From contig NC_091972.1 in NCBI RefSeq assembly GCF_036711975.1, forward strand, positions 8,189,001-8,253,000: a DNA stretch of 64,000 bases. The letters are read 5' to 3'. The DNA is from Onthophagus taurus. Its lineage: Eukaryota > Arthropoda > Insecta > Coleoptera > Scarabaeidae. The notes below the pieces were generated by a model that saw only the letters and a program-made list of their open reading frames with translations, did no database searches and was not told the origin of the DNA. Below, one piece after another: positions 34,409 through 47,041 of this stretch. The position numbers and the translations under genes are program-made. How positions within the stretch are numbered: position 1 is the first letter of the stretch; every line of letters starts with the position of its first letter.

Positions 34409-37400
34409 AATAAAAAAGGAAATTATTATCAAGTAAATGGAGCACGTAAGAATTTTGTAAATATTATTTTTTTTCTTGATTATATTGTTGGTTAGTTTTT
34501 GTTGAAAAGTGATTGCAAATTAATTAATTATTAATTATAAATTAATTAATTATAAAAAAGATGCAAAAATATTTTTGGGTTGGTTTAAAAAATATAAAAA
34601 TTAGGACTTTTATTAAAAAAAAAAAAGAATAGGTTTAAATATATTAAAGCAAGATATATCAATTAATCTCAAGTAAAAGAGAAAATTGTCTGTATCGACA
34701 AGAATCAAGTTAAAATTTACACGTTATGCATAAAAATTTCAATTCACCTTTGATATCAATTCATTTACTTTGATTGCTCAACGAAGCAATATTGACGCAT
34801 TTTTTTGTAATTGTTAATAAGTGTGGTTATTACCACCTTGTAAACAGTCCTTTCACCATAACTATGAACACAGTGCTTTGACCTGTCTCGATTTTATTTG
34901 GTTTTATTCTTGTCATATTTTAGTTAAGACTTGTTGCTCTTCCCCATTGACTGTTCATAATACTGGGTGTGGCAAAACAGATTAAGCAGGTTATAAAGAA
35001 GTAATGGGTATATATAGAGAGAAAATGTTTTTATTTCTGAATCATATTATTTTAAAAATAATGTTCTCAAAATAGCAACAATTAGCACACTGTTGGAAAC
35101 GAGTTCTGAATCTTTTACAGCTCGTTTACACATTTCACAAGTTATAGCATTAAATTCTTTAATAATCCACTCCCTTAGTTCTGGCAGGGTTTGAGGGCGG
35201 CGTTTAAACACCCTTTCCTTCAAATATCCCCACAGAAAGAAGTCACATATGCTTAAATCTGGTGACAGTGCGTAAGTTTTTATTTCTGACCATCGAACTA
35301 ACGAACCTACAGAAACGCATGTTTTTGTATTGCTATTTAAGATTAATTTTCTCTAATTTCCTAACAAAATAAATGGTACATTATAGACTTACAAAGTTAT
35401 AAATTCATGTTGTAAGTAAGGTAACTAATTCTTACTTGAATTAATCATATAAGTATTGAGTCACTTTGTCATATTAATGATTTATTAATTGATTAAATAT
35501 TATATTCAAATATTTTTTAAGCATAACGTGTAAATTTTGAATTTTATTCTTCTAGAGTAGACAGTATTCTTGTTAATAGACGAATTTCAATGATATATTT
35601 TTTTCTGGACATTATCATTAAATTTATTTTAACATTTTTTTTGAGAAGTTCTCTTAATTACGTCTTATGTTATTATCATAAAAGGAAGGTTAATGAATAA
35701 GTTTTTTTATAGATTTATTAAAACGATAATTCTATTTCTATCTAGTTATATATTAATTTTTCATCTAAATATCAAATCATGGCTTTAAAAATAAACTAAA
35801 AGTGCCATCAATTTAGCATTAACAACTACACTATAATTTCTTTTTTTTTTTATTAATTAATTAATAATTATCTTATTCTTCTCAAGAAAGATGTTTAAAA
35901 TAAATATCAATTCGTCTGTTTAATTAAAATATAAAATACTCTTATAATAATTATTTTAATTAATAAATTAGTTGATTTTTTTATACGTTTAGTACTTAAT
36001 CATGGCATTAAAAGAATAAAAGAGTGGAACATAATAAATCCAAAAATACACAACAAAAAATACATAAAAATGTTCCTTTTATACTTATATATAATAAAAA
36101 ATGGTGTAAATATTAATTTTAATGTAGCCAAATTGACTGAAATCATCAAAAAAAGTCATTCAAATATAATTTGTAATGATAAAAGAAGAGATGTCCTTTA
36201 AGAAAAAAATTGTGTGGAAAATTGAGTGCTGTGTGTATGGTTTGATTTGTATGAAGTTTTTCTTAATGGAAAAGGAATGCATTTTTTTAATCAGCGTTTC
36301 CATTTCTACCTTTGGTTGTTGTATGTGAAAAAAATTTAAATAAAAAAAGTGACTGAACTTTAATCGTGATATAATAATTTTGTCAATGAGTTTAATTTTT
36401 AATCTCTTTCTAATTAATTTAAAATATAGGACTACCATATAAATCAATTAAAAATTATGTTGCATTCAATCATGTTTAATTGTATATACTTGTTATTTAT
36501 GTATGAAAATTTAAAAGTTTAATTTTTTTAATATTTTTGGTAGTAAATAGATGTTTATAGTAAATTTTCCTTTTTTCCTAATTGATAATTTAATTACGTT
36601 TTTAGCGTTTAGTTAATTTATTATTATAGAATCTATAAAAAAAAAAAACAATCTTATAGAATTTATTATTAATACATACATATTTTTATTTGGGCCTTAA
36701 CAGACTGGCTATAAAATTATAAAAAAATAATGATAATCTGTAGAAACCAAAAGGAATCAGATAAATTAGATTTTGTGTTCTTCTTGTAATAATTAATTAA
36801 TAATCCAATTTGTAAAACTGTTTAACACTATTATTTTTTTTATTTTATTACTCTTTTTTCTCGTTTAATTCTTTTTTAGGTTTAACAACAAATCAAATTC
36901 TGTGTTTTTTTTTTTAATTTTTATTGATTAAATAAAAAATAAACAAATTATTGTTTAAACAGAAAACGCTTTTTGCTTTTTTCTCTTTCAAAACAAAAAA
37001 AAATCAAAGTTCTTCCTTTATATGCAGTCTGTTTTGGGGAAAACACAAAAAAAATCGAAATTATTTTATTTTTTTAATTAGCAAATAGTTCTGTCTTCAT
37101 TGAATATTTGTAGAATGTAATTAATTGCATGTTATTTATTTTGCTCACTAATTAATGTATTTTATGTTCTTTATGTAGCATGGCTTTTCTTTTTTTTTTT
37201 TGTTTTTTGCAAATCTTATTTAGAAAAGATAATCTTTCTCGTGATGTTTAATAACACTTTAAATAACAGTATATACATGAAATTCATTAAATTTTTACTT
37301 CTGTTAGGACTATAATAGTTATTTACGTATTAAGGCGGGAAAGTCTTCTTTTTTAATAGATTTCAAACGAATATTTTCGAAAGTATTAAAAAAGTCTTTC

Positions 37401-37860
37401 TCACCGTTACACATATTATGTTTTTCTGAAATCGTTAAAATTTTTGATTAGGCCATACCCCAGCTATACAATCATCACCCCTTTTGATTCATACTTCTTT
37501 CAAGAAACGCGTCATCTTCTCCATAAAATAATATATTATCGATTTCAGAAAAATGTTTTTATGATGACATTTTTGTTGATACAAATAACTTTAATATTTA
37601 TATGAATTAATACAAAAAAAGCTTCCATCTTTTTTTATATAAAATAGATGGATGGTATCGTGTGTTATACTACGGTGTTTGGTGCTTTGCAGGTGGCGCA
37701 ACACGGTGATGGCGAAGCATCCATGCACAGGTTGGCGGAATCTAAATATATCAACAAAGGGGCAGCTAATTTATAAATTAAATAAGCTTTATTATTTTTT
37801 CTATTTCTTATTTAATTATTATTGCGATTTAAAGTAATAGATCTCGTATAAACGCCTCTT
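34409..37860. other. Very AT-rich tract after cyclin T
   Basis: This probably contains the cyclin T 3' UTR: AATAAAATAAAA begins at the stop codon and further A-rich signals follow. Apart from the mariner fragment at about 35,035-35,290 there is no coding sequence. Composition is dominated by A/T homopolymers. Confidence 0.45.
35035..35290 (-). pseudogene. Mariner-like (DDE/D) transposase C-terminal fragment
   Basis: The minus strand reads without stops: LSPDLSICDFFLWGYLKERV, then FKRRPQTLPELREWI, then CKRAVKDSELV. This matches the C-terminal segment of IS630/mariner-type transposases (LSPDLSxxDFFLWGYLKxxVYxxRPxTLxELKxxI), including the final acidic catalytic position. Only ~80 residues remain and no ends are visible. 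Confidence 0.8.
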
Positions 37861-37868
37861 TTTTTATA

Positions 37869-39944
37869 TAGGGTGATTAAAAAACATTAATTCAAATTAT
37901 TAATCATGAAAATATTTAGTTCTTCATCAATATAGGGTGTTATATTCATTTTTAAATGTAGTTAAGAACATAAAAGGTGACGATTTCACTTAAATTTTAG
38001 CATATTAATAAATCCAAGAATACAGTTTAATTATTACGTTTATTTTGACAATTGTATGGAGATAGATAGCGATCCAAAATGATAAATACCACTTTGAAAT
38101 GTTTAATCTTAGTTTGAATTATGATACTGAAGATAATTTTCTAAATTACTTAGGAACATCTCCTAAAATATGTTGTATCATCAAACTAATTCTTTCTAAG
38201 CTTACCTATAGTAAGAGATTTATAACTTTATAGGTAATACATTGTACTGATTGTGTAGACTCCTGCAAGATACAACAAGCTAAAAAGCTTTTTCTATTTT
38301 GGAGAAATAGAAAATAAAATTTGTATTGTTGCAATATTCCTTATCTTTGTAAAATTGCGCTTGTTTATTTTATTGTTAGGTTTTTCAATCCTATTCTTTT
38401 AGTACTGTTTATACTTACATTAACATCATCAAAAAATATTAGTTATTTGTATTGTGTTACAACATTTCTATCTTTCTTGGCCATGTGGGCTTCTTTCGGG
38501 TTGTTAGTCACTTATTCACTTGATGATTAGGTTGGTACCCACTCATATTGGGTTACAAGTTAGATAATAGTCTGGGCAATGTAGGGTAAACATATTTTAT
38601 ATGGTAATTTTGACGAAAACTTATTGATAATCGTATATAAAATATTTATAGATGGAAATTTAACGTAGATGCTCGTATTTTGAAAATTTTAACTCATTTT
38701 TATTGTTAACCTCAGTTAATTGTATTTAAATTACGAATTTGGATCAGTATCCACAACGAATTGTTAAAATAAACGTAATAAGAGAACAAAATTGAAATTG
38801 AATCTACAAATCGTTAAAAAAGCATACGACAAATCTTTTAATACATCTAAGTTTGATAACATTAAAATAGTGCACCATGATCATCAGAACTTTACATCAT
38901 TGAACTTTACGCATTCTCTCAGTAAAATGATTCTGGAACATTTTCGACACAAATATACATTTTTTTACATATTATAAATTAGATTCTTGAGTAAATATGT
39001 TTTTGTAGCAGATATGGATCATTGCTTCTAACAAACATCATCTCAGAATGTATGGATTTTCTTCATTATATTGTCTTCCAACTATTTGTTTTGTTATTGT
39101 TTTCCAACCGTGAACTTCCATATACACTGAATATGGAACATGATTGATACTAAACATGATTTGTAACTAGATCTGCACAACTTTGAGACTGTCTAATTTT
39201 TTTATGTACCATTTTGATCTTCGATAGAATGTTATGGTAACATTTTTTTTAATACTCGTTTATGAGTATTAGTATGAACATTTGAAGCTTATAAAGGTTT
39301 GGTTTGAAATCTCTACAAATGTAGATATTGTGTTTTTCACATCTGCATCATTCTAACATTTTACTTAGTAGTTGGTTACATATCATATCTTTTATTCTAT
39401 ACATTGATGAAAAAAATGTCTAAATTTTCTGCACAATAAAAGCAATGTGCTTGGTTAATAAATGAAATATCTGTTTGAATAGGGACCATTTATTTGGAAA
39501 TCTTTCCTTTCTGCCAACATTTTCCATATATAGTACAAATCATTGCTGGTGCCATATCACCATATAAATTATCTCTTTATATCTTTTTGTCAGTAGGCTT
39601 GAATTTGATACTTCTTAAATAGAGTTTTTGAATACATCTTTTCTGTACGTATTTTTTATACATAAGTAAAAGCGTAGTATCTTTCCTAATAAGAGCCTCA
39701 TATATTGTTCTAGGATAACCACAACATATATTTTTGGTAAAAATTGTTGTAAAACTTTCATAGTCCCATTAATCCTATAACTAGTTTTATTAGACAAAAG
39801 CATTCTATTTTATATGTTCAGTTTTACTCAACTTAATGTAAAAATGAGTTATTATATAATAACCTGTTGATGGCTTAGTAAGTTGAGTAATAATAAGCAA
39901 ATTTTTTTAATAATATATAAACTTTTTGTTTTTTAATCACCCTG
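37869..39944. mobile_element. 2.1-kb mariner-type element with GGGTGATTAAAAAAC ends
   Basis: The left end TAGGGTGATTAAAAAACA and the right end, inverted CAGGGTGATTAAAAAACA, are near-perfect terminal inverted repeats flanked by TA (37,867-37,868 and 39,945-39,946), as in Tc1/mariner elements. The interior is degenerate. Minus-strand scraps (such as the 62-aa frame at 39,615-39,803) suggest a decayed gene, but I could not identify it. Confidence 0.75.
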
Positions 39945-39946
39945 TA

Positions 39947-42900
39947 TATAAGAAATTACAAGATATCTCAAATCTAAAACCTATAAAAATAATCACGATA
40001 TAATATAAATAGTGTTCATTTGTTAATTATTGAAGAAAATGTGATTCTATTTTCTTTCTTTTTTTAATCTGATTACCGTTAATTTATTGATATTCATAAA
40101 AAAAATGCATTTAATTTTATAATGTTTAGAATCATAGTTTTTTTATTAATAATAATTTTGAACACTGTATGATGATCCAAATATATATAGAGAGAGAGTT
40201 TATTTTTTAATTAAATGCACCTTGCAATTGTATGATATTTAAGTGATTTTTAAAAAAATTTATTGAAAGAAGTATCTATTCCATTTTTATTGTTATTAAT
40301 TAAAAATTTTGTATTCATTTTTGATAAAATGAGAACTCTCTGTGTAAAATATTAAGTTATATATCGATAAATAAAGTTGAAAGCATTAAGGAATAAGTGT
40401 GGATCATGTATATAAATTTAAAAATGACTAACGACGAAAAAAGACAAAGAAAAGAAAATGTAATAAGAAAATAGTGATATATGAAAACTTAAAAAACAAA
40501 AAAAACTTAAAAATGTAGTGTATACTAAAAATTTAGATTAAACAAAAAGTTTTTTCTTAACAACTTCCGGCCTATTTATCAAAAAAAAATATATATATGA
40601 ACAAAAATTATTAATTAATTGATGATATTTATAGATTATGCCAACTTGGGGAGTAAAATTAAAAAAAAGTCATTAAATTAAAATTAATCATTAAAAAATC
40701 ATTATTAAAATAATCATCATTAAAAATTCATTTTCATTTTATAATATTTGGGTTTTTTTGTATGTGTGTCTGCTGCTTTATTATTATTATTTTTTTTGTG
40801 TTAATGGTTCTCCCCAAAAAGAAAAAAACTTGATAGGAAAATATTGTTACCTCTGTTTTTTATTAGTATTATGTATGTCTATAATAATTATTATAAATAG
40901 TTATAATTGTTCAACTTATAATTATTAATGAAAAAAAAATTAATGTGATTACTAAATCACCTTAAAAAATTCATCATTTTATATAAATAAATTATTACTG
41001 TGAGAAAATCGGAGCTTTGGAGTACATTTATAATCCAAAGAATAAAACATTAAAGAAAAAAAAAAGATAAAGGAAAATAAATATCGACGCAACGTGTACA
41101 ATAAATCACTAAAAACAAAAAAAAAATGTAAATACGTTTCACACACGGTATTTCTGTAACTCAAGATATCATTTGTGATTTAATTTTTTATTTTTATTAT
41201 TATTACTTTTGTTTTTTCTTTTTTACTTGTAGTTAGGTAGAATATAGATATGAAAATCAATATATTTATATATTACAATACACGTATATATAAATAAAAT
41301 AATTACGTACAAAAAATTATTAAACAACAAATTTAAAAATGAAGAAAAAGATTTGTTCCTGTATAAAAAAATTACGCACTAAAAGTTGTTAAAGAAACAA
41401 TTGATTTTGCAATAAAAAAAATGTCTATTAAAATATCTTTGTATTATCTAAATTTGAAACTTTGAATATTGATATAATGGAAAATATTAACTAAGTAATT
41501 TATTGTTATTTAGATAATACAACGAAAATGAGTATGTTCAATAAAAATTATCTCTAAAGTGTCGACACAAACAAAATTTAATTTGTTTAAAGTTTAATTT
41601 AGATAGCTTAAACTATATGATTTTTATTCTTTTAATGTGTTACAGGTGTTTAGGGGACATTTTTTGTTTGAATTTGTCGGTGTAGAAAGAAAAGTTCCGG
41701 TTTCATCAAAGAAGCTAAAGATGAATCTTTTTTTTGACGAAATTTATTATACATTTGTGGCACAACATTATATTTTCCTGTTTTTGATGCAAAAATAACA
41801 TATTTGGGTTAGCACCGAAATGGGTTAACTACTAACGCAGCTTTTTCAAGTCTGGTTGGATAACATTTTTCATCAAATAATAATTGAGGTAATTTAACAT
41901 GAAAACAAAATCAATTTTAATTAAAGGTGTGTCCAAACATAGAGTCTTCACGAGTCGCATGTTGCCGCGTAATACTGCATACATGCTTTGATGCGTCCAA
42001 ACTTGCATTAATTCATCCATATTTGGACCATATTTTGGCTTCATTGTCATATGATCGGCCTAATTTTGAATATTTTTACTTTAAAAATTTAGACTTGGCT
42101 TCTCAATATCTACAACATTTTTGTTGTAATTAAGTTTTTACAACGTTTGATTTTTGACTCACGTCCTCTAAATTGTAACATTTTTAGAAACAATAATTCA
42201 ACAATAAGACGTTAATAATTAAATATAAATTTTAATTGATAACTTTAGAGTATTTTTATTGAACATAAAATATAAAAAAATTAAAATTTAAAAAGTGCAT
42301 TATAATAATTTTAGTGATTTATTTTGAAAAAAAATTTAAATAATAAATTTAAGAGTTAATATTTGTGTGCAACTATACAATATGTATATATTACATACAT
42401 ATAAATACCTAGATTAACACCTGTATAAAGAATTTTTTTTATTAATTGAACAGTATCTCAGGTTACACTTCTCCTATCGCAGTAAATTCTGTAAATATTA
42501 TAATAAACTTTTTCTTATTATTGCAGGGTAGTTAGTCCGTATGTAATATTATTACATTAACTTAATTGTTTTATTTTTTTTTTTGTATTTTCCATCATGA
42601 AATAATAACTAAAAAAAGAAGAAAACAGGTAGTATTTTTACGTTTTAGGGTAACAATAATTATTTAAGTTTCTGACTGCGGAAAGAAATTTTAAACTTAA
42701 ATTTAAAAACGAGGAATAAAATTAAATTGAAAATAAAAAAAAAACGACGTGTACAGAATATTTTTTACTTGTTATATATTTTGTTGTAACAATATTAACT
42801 TAAAAATATATATTTATAAAAATGGTTCACTTTTAATCTACAAGAAAAAAAGTGTAGTTAATTCACTACTTTGTATCATATAAAAATTAATATGACATGG

Positions 42901-43260
42901 AATTATATAAATCTATTTAAAATCTCCAATTTATTTCATTTCATTCCCATTTCACACTGTGTATATGGGGAGTGTTACTGAAATATCCTGGAGGCATTAT
43001 AAGAAAAGGTAAGTACAATTCTTATCATATCAAATACATTTATTGTTCTATGTATTTGTTTATCCATATCACCGTTGTAGAATTAATTTATTGTTGTTTT
43101 ACTATTAGTTATTAAAAGTGGTTATTAAGGGGGCCGTCTTAATAGAGGTATGGCTAAATCCGAATGTTTCTAGGTCTAGTGTCTAGCAGTCGTTTTTGAT
43201 TCTACTGTCCTTGGTTGTTAAAATTTAGTATTTTTACTTTTACATCCATCCAATGGTACT
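39947..43260. other. AT-rich tract without recognised genes
   Basis: This is mostly A/T homopolymer-rich DNA. At about 41,660-42,140 composition is more balanced and minus-strand scraps such as CYPTRLEKAAL and ATREDSMFG read like transposase debris, but I could not place them. Near 43,130-43,200 there is a fragment of the CTAG-rich hairpin family. Confidence 0.4.
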
Positions 43261-43264
43261 ACAG

Positions 43265-43600
43265 TCCAATTCAGGCCTTGGCCTCCTCTATTTTCCTCCT
43301 CCAAGCCCATCGCTATCGCTTTCCAATTATGCACCTGTCCCACTGGTCCCACCCTTTATCCCTCCAGCGATCACCTGGTTTTCCCACTGGTCGTCTGCCT
43401 TCAAGTTCCTTCAGACGCACTCTTTTGGCAACTCTTGAAATATCCATTCCTTCCATATGACTCGCCCATTTGAGTCTGCAGTTTTAAATACGTTGAAACG
43501 CTAGCTTCCTTAAAGAGATTGTATAGCTCATGGTTGTATCGTATTCTCCATTCTTCGACTTCTTTGACCTTTGACAAGGTCAAACTTCACTACCATCTTT
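43265..43600 (-). pseudogene. Non-LTR endonuclease-reverse transcriptase C-terminal remnant
   Basis: Minus-strand frames give VKEVEEWRIRYNHELYNLFK, then STYLKLQ, then RLKWASHMEGMDISRVAKRV and RRPVGKPGDRW. This is the ordered C-terminal block set of insect endonuclease-reverse transcriptases (GEWRIRYNxELYxLYK...RLRWxGHVxRM...GRRxxGRPxxRW). One frameshift lies within the YLKLQ/RLKWA join. It is dead. Confidence 0.8.
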
Positions 43601-44199
43601 GTATCTTTGCTTTTCTATGGACGTTTCTAGACTTGAAAAAGTTGGACAGGACTTCTGCGTATTTCTCTCATTGCGTCCCGGATATTGGGTATAGTGGTAT
43701 CAAGATACATAAAGTCATTTACGACCTCAAAATTCCGATCTTCAAACGTTAGATTTTGCCTTCTCGTTCTGTTACAATCGTATGATCAGTAACGTTAGAT
43801 CTGTAGCACTACAAAATAATGCAAAATTTACTCTCATCTAGGCTATATCGGCGAATAGGCTTATTTAGGTGTTCTTTAACAAAGGCGATCCGCTTCTGTC
43901 GACAGTTGATCAGTTGATGCTACAGTTATTTTTATTTTTCGAAGAGCTTTCCATAGCTTTACAATAATCTTTCGTTCTCCTACTTCAATTTCTCTTCCTT
44001 TCGTCTCCATTCCAAATTTTAGCTTCCAATTCTCTACTAATGCAATTGAAATCAACTGTTTTGTTATTAAAACGGGAAAGCACAATTTATAAGCTATGTA
44101 TTGTTTACACTACTCCCTTTACTCTATACGCAGATTTTTGCAAAGGCATTATTTGAAGTATTTAAAAGTTCTTTGTACGCAGACTTCTGCTGCTGAATG
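43601..44199. other. Intergenic tract
   Basis: No gene is recognised. Open frames here (for example minus 43,876-44,085) have no protein-like features. Part of it may be further upstream reverse-transcriptase debris. Confidence 0.35.
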
Positions 44200-44201
44200 T
44201 A

Positions 44202-44687
44202 CAGGGTGGGCAAATTTGGGTGTTATTATAGGCTATCTCAGAAACTATAAGAGATACGAAAAAAGTAGGTGCCATGTCCCGGTTTCTTTTTTCGAGACTA
44301 ACCCAATCCCGCAAACACCAAACCTCTATCTTCTTTTGTATTTTAGTTATAGCCAAAAAGTCAAATTTTCGTGATTTCAAAAAATGCTCATATTTCGTTT
44401 ATTTGTGAAATTAGAGAAATGAGGTTGATACGTTCTTAAGACACTTTTTTAAGTAGAATATACTGCCGTTGAAAAATTTTAAAAATATTTGATAATTTTT
44501 GAGATACAACACAAAGTTGTATTTTTTTAAATACAAACTATACTTGATTATGATGTTAATGAAAAGAGCATATTTTTAGCTTTCCAATGATGTATCGCAT
44601 GTATGGTGCATTTGCGGAAAATAAGCATTAATTTTCAATTCCAAAATAGTAAGCGCTAAAGTTCAAAATTTTGATTATAGTAGGCGG
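44202..44687 (+). repeat. Left terminal inverted repeat arm
   Basis: About 485 bp, complementary to 46,555-47,039. Weak open frames in both arms (minus 44,162-44,380 and minus 46,867-47,061) translate to near-identical peptides simply because the DNA is repeated; they are not genes. Confidence 0.88.
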
Positions 44688-45014
44688 GATCGGACAGTAA
44701 TTACTACCTAATTGCTGTATGGTTTTGCACGAATATGACAGCAAGTTGGTCTTGTACCATTAAGCTAAGTGTCCACTTGCGAGAAATGCTCTCCAGAGAA
44801 GCTATCGAGAGTATATTTTCTGGTGGACACGCATCTGAGAGTAACTATCAAAGAGTCCCCACAAACTTTCGGAGAGTAAACACGTTGAGATTTGTACTCG
44901 CACAATTTATCTATCGTGAGAGTAACTGTCAAAAAAGGAATTCGAATTTTGCTGCGAGTAGCTGCGAGTTTTCTCAATATAACACGTTTAAAGATAACAC
45001 CTAAAAGAAAATAG

Positions 45015-45164
45015 TCCCAAGAAGAAATATTTGAATTAATTGAAGTGTATGAAGAAAATTCAATTCTTTGGAATATCACATCTAATGAACACAGAAATCG
45101 GGAAGCGAAGGATGCAATTTTAACAAGTATTGGACAGAAATTTAAACGGGATTTGTACCATTAG
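45015..45164 (+). pseudogene. MADF/Myb-SANT-like DNA-binding domain fragment
   Basis: A 49-residue stop-terminated stretch starts SQEEIFELIEVYEENSILWN and continues through NREAKDAILTSIGQKF. The pattern LIxxYxxxxxLWN...RxAKxAxxxIxxxF is that of the first two helices of a MADF domain. It lacks the third helix and a start codon, so it is a remnant of the Harbinger accessory protein. Confidence 0.7.
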
Positions 45165-45199
45165 TAATAGGTGTTCTGACAGTAAAATTAAGTCTTTAA

Positions 45200-45450
45200 G
45201 TTCTTTTTAGTAGTAGTGTGTAGTCTTCTGTAAGAAGGATGTGCTTCATTTGCAATATCTAGTTTTTCACTAGCAATACTTAGTCTTTTGCCAGCAATAT
45301 ATAGTCTTCTATCAACAGTATTTCGTCTTCTGGTAGTAGTGTGCAGTCTTCTGTAACAAGAATCTGCTTCATTTGCAACATCAAGTCTTTCATTAGTAGT
45401 ACTTAGTCTTCTGCCAGCAATATCTAGTCTCTTAAAGCAATTGAGGCGTT
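45200..45450 (-). repeat. 21-bp heptad-coding tandem repeat inside the Harbinger-like element
   Basis: The minus strand (inside the frame at 45,188-45,490) encodes a run of imperfect heptads of the form R-R/K-L-x-I/T/V-A/T-x, for example RRLDIAG, KRLSIAS, RRLHTTT. A longer unit of about 125 bp seems to occur twice, since SYRRLHTTT, LDIANEA and LDVANEA recur. The frame is open for 100 codons and may encode the C-terminal repeat region of the element's protein, but it is on the strand opposite to the MADF fragment. Confidence 0.7.
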
Positions 45451-46554
45451 TAAGTTTATATTTTCTAATAATTTCCCAAAATACTGCCAAACCACTATTA
45501 AGCTATCACGTGTACGACAATAAACTTATAGTTTGCATTTATAAGTGCCATTAAATCGAGTTCACTTTTTTGTGAATCCAGTATGCCAAATAACTAACAA
45601 TTTGACAACGAATGTTGATATTTGTTGACACCCAGCTCTAATCTACGCCAAATCCATGATTTCACCCAACAGCTTCTTTTTATTTATTTTTTTTTGAAAT
45701 TTTGTACAACACTATTGCACTTGCAATTTTGTTTACATCCATGTTTACAAACACCAAGCACTGAAAGAAAATAAATTTTACTTTCCATAGCACGGACACA
45801 TTTCACTAGTGGACACGGTCCTGAGAGAACTGTCTGAGAGGAAGCTCTCGGAAGTTTTATAGATGCTCTCGGAAAGCTAAAACAGTCTCAAGTGGACACA
45901 GAGTTGAGAGTAGATATCGAGAGTACTCTCAGAAGTTTCTCTCAAGTGGACACCTAGCTTTATGCAGGATAAAGTTGGTTTTGTACCAACGAATAAAAAC
46001 TTTGAATAGTTGATTTAAATTTCTCAGTGTCTTATCCCTGACTTTGTTCACCAATAAAAATGGTTTAGTAGATAAAGTTTGTTTATTAAAAATACAAGAA
46101 ACGTATTAATTAATGAATAATTAAATATGAACAACAACTTCAGGAAGTAAACAGTCACAGACTATGTCATCTTCTTCTACTAAACTTACTGGTTGTAAGG
46201 TTAGAACAGTTGGGTATCAATGAATGAAATCTTCGGTAGTATTTTACCAGTTTTCCCCAACCATGCGATTTAGAAGTTTTTTCATATTAGCAACCTTTTC
46301 TTTTGAAATTGGGTGAGATAGAGGAAGATTAGGGATCATAAACTAAGCAGTGGACTTTCCATTGAAACGATGTTTATATGGGATATGGAGCCTTATCTAT
46401 CATTTTCAAAGAATCATTTTTTAATTTTATCGCTTTATGTATTTAAAAATAATGAGGAATTTTTAAGCGGGAAACTCGTTTCGAAAAATTCATGAATGAA
46501 ATGATCAGTAAACTCACGTTACTATAGTAACTAAGTGGCATTTAACGTTTTCCT

Positions 46555-47039
46555 CGCCTACTATAATTAAAATTTTGAATATTAATCTTTAATATTTTAG
46601 AATTAAAATATAACGCTTATTTTTCCCAAATACACCGTGCGTGCAATACATCATTGGAAAGCTAAAAATATGCTCTTTTCAGTAACACCATAATCTACTA
46701 TAGTTTGTATTTAAAAAAATACAACTTTGTGTTGTATCTCAAAAATCATCAAATATTTTTAAAATTTTTCAACGGCAGTATATTCTACTTAAAAAAGTGT
46801 CTTAAGAACGTATCAACCTCATTCCTCTAATTTCAAAAATAAACGAAATATGAGCATTTTTTAAAATCACGAAAATTTGACTTTTTGGCTATAACTTAAA
46901 AACAAAAGAAGATAGAGGTTTGGTGTTTGCGGGATTGGGTTAGTATCGAAAATAGAGATCGGGACATGGCACCTACTTTTTTCGTATCTCTTATAGTTTC
47001 TGAGATAGCCTATAATAACACCCAAATTTGCCCACTCTG
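46555..47039 (-). repeat. Right terminal inverted repeat arm
   Basis: This arm is complementary to 44,202-44,687. Landmarks run inverted through both arms, including TTGGAAAGCTAAAAATATGC, CAACTTTGTGTTGTATCTCA and GGTTTGGTGTTTGCGGGATT. Confidence 0.88.
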
Positions 47040-47041
47040 TA

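Larger units (their letters stand above)
44760..45962. mobile_element. PIF/Harbinger-like element with TTA duplication and MADF fragment
   Basis: The element spans 44,763-45,959 (1,197 bp). Its ends are AGCTAAGTGTCCACTTGCGA and, inverted, AGCTAGGTGTCCACTTGAGA, flanked by TTA on both sides (44,760-44,762 and 45,960-45,962). The ends, the 3-bp TTA duplication and an internal MADF-like segment all fit PIF/Harbinger, whose second protein is typically Myb/SANT- or MADF-like. No DDE nuclease is recognisable, so this copy is non-autonomous. It is inserted inside the long-inverted-repeat element. Confidence 0.88.
44200..47041. mobile_element. 2.8-kb DNA transposon with ~485-bp terminal inverted repeats, TA duplication
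   Basis: The element spans 44,202-47,039. Its ends CAGGGTGGGCAAATTTGGG and CCCAAATTTGCCCACTCTG are inverted repeats flanked by TA at 44,200-44,201 and 47,040-47,041. Arms extend to about 44,687 and 46,555 with modest divergence. CAGGG termini and a TA duplication suggest the Tc1/mariner superfamily, with unusually long arms. The interior holds a second, nested transposon (44,763-45,959). A decayed minus-strand frame lies near 46,110-46,270 (KVANMKKLLNRMVGENW, later EEDDIVCDCLLPEVVVH) and may be the outer element's own protein. The right end lies only ~300 bp from the start codon of the next gene. Confidence 0.9.

Noticed and set aside
44162-44380. Peptide conserved between 44.2 and 46.9 kb
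   Set aside because: The similarity is at DNA level: the two frames lie in the inverted-repeat arms of one transposon.
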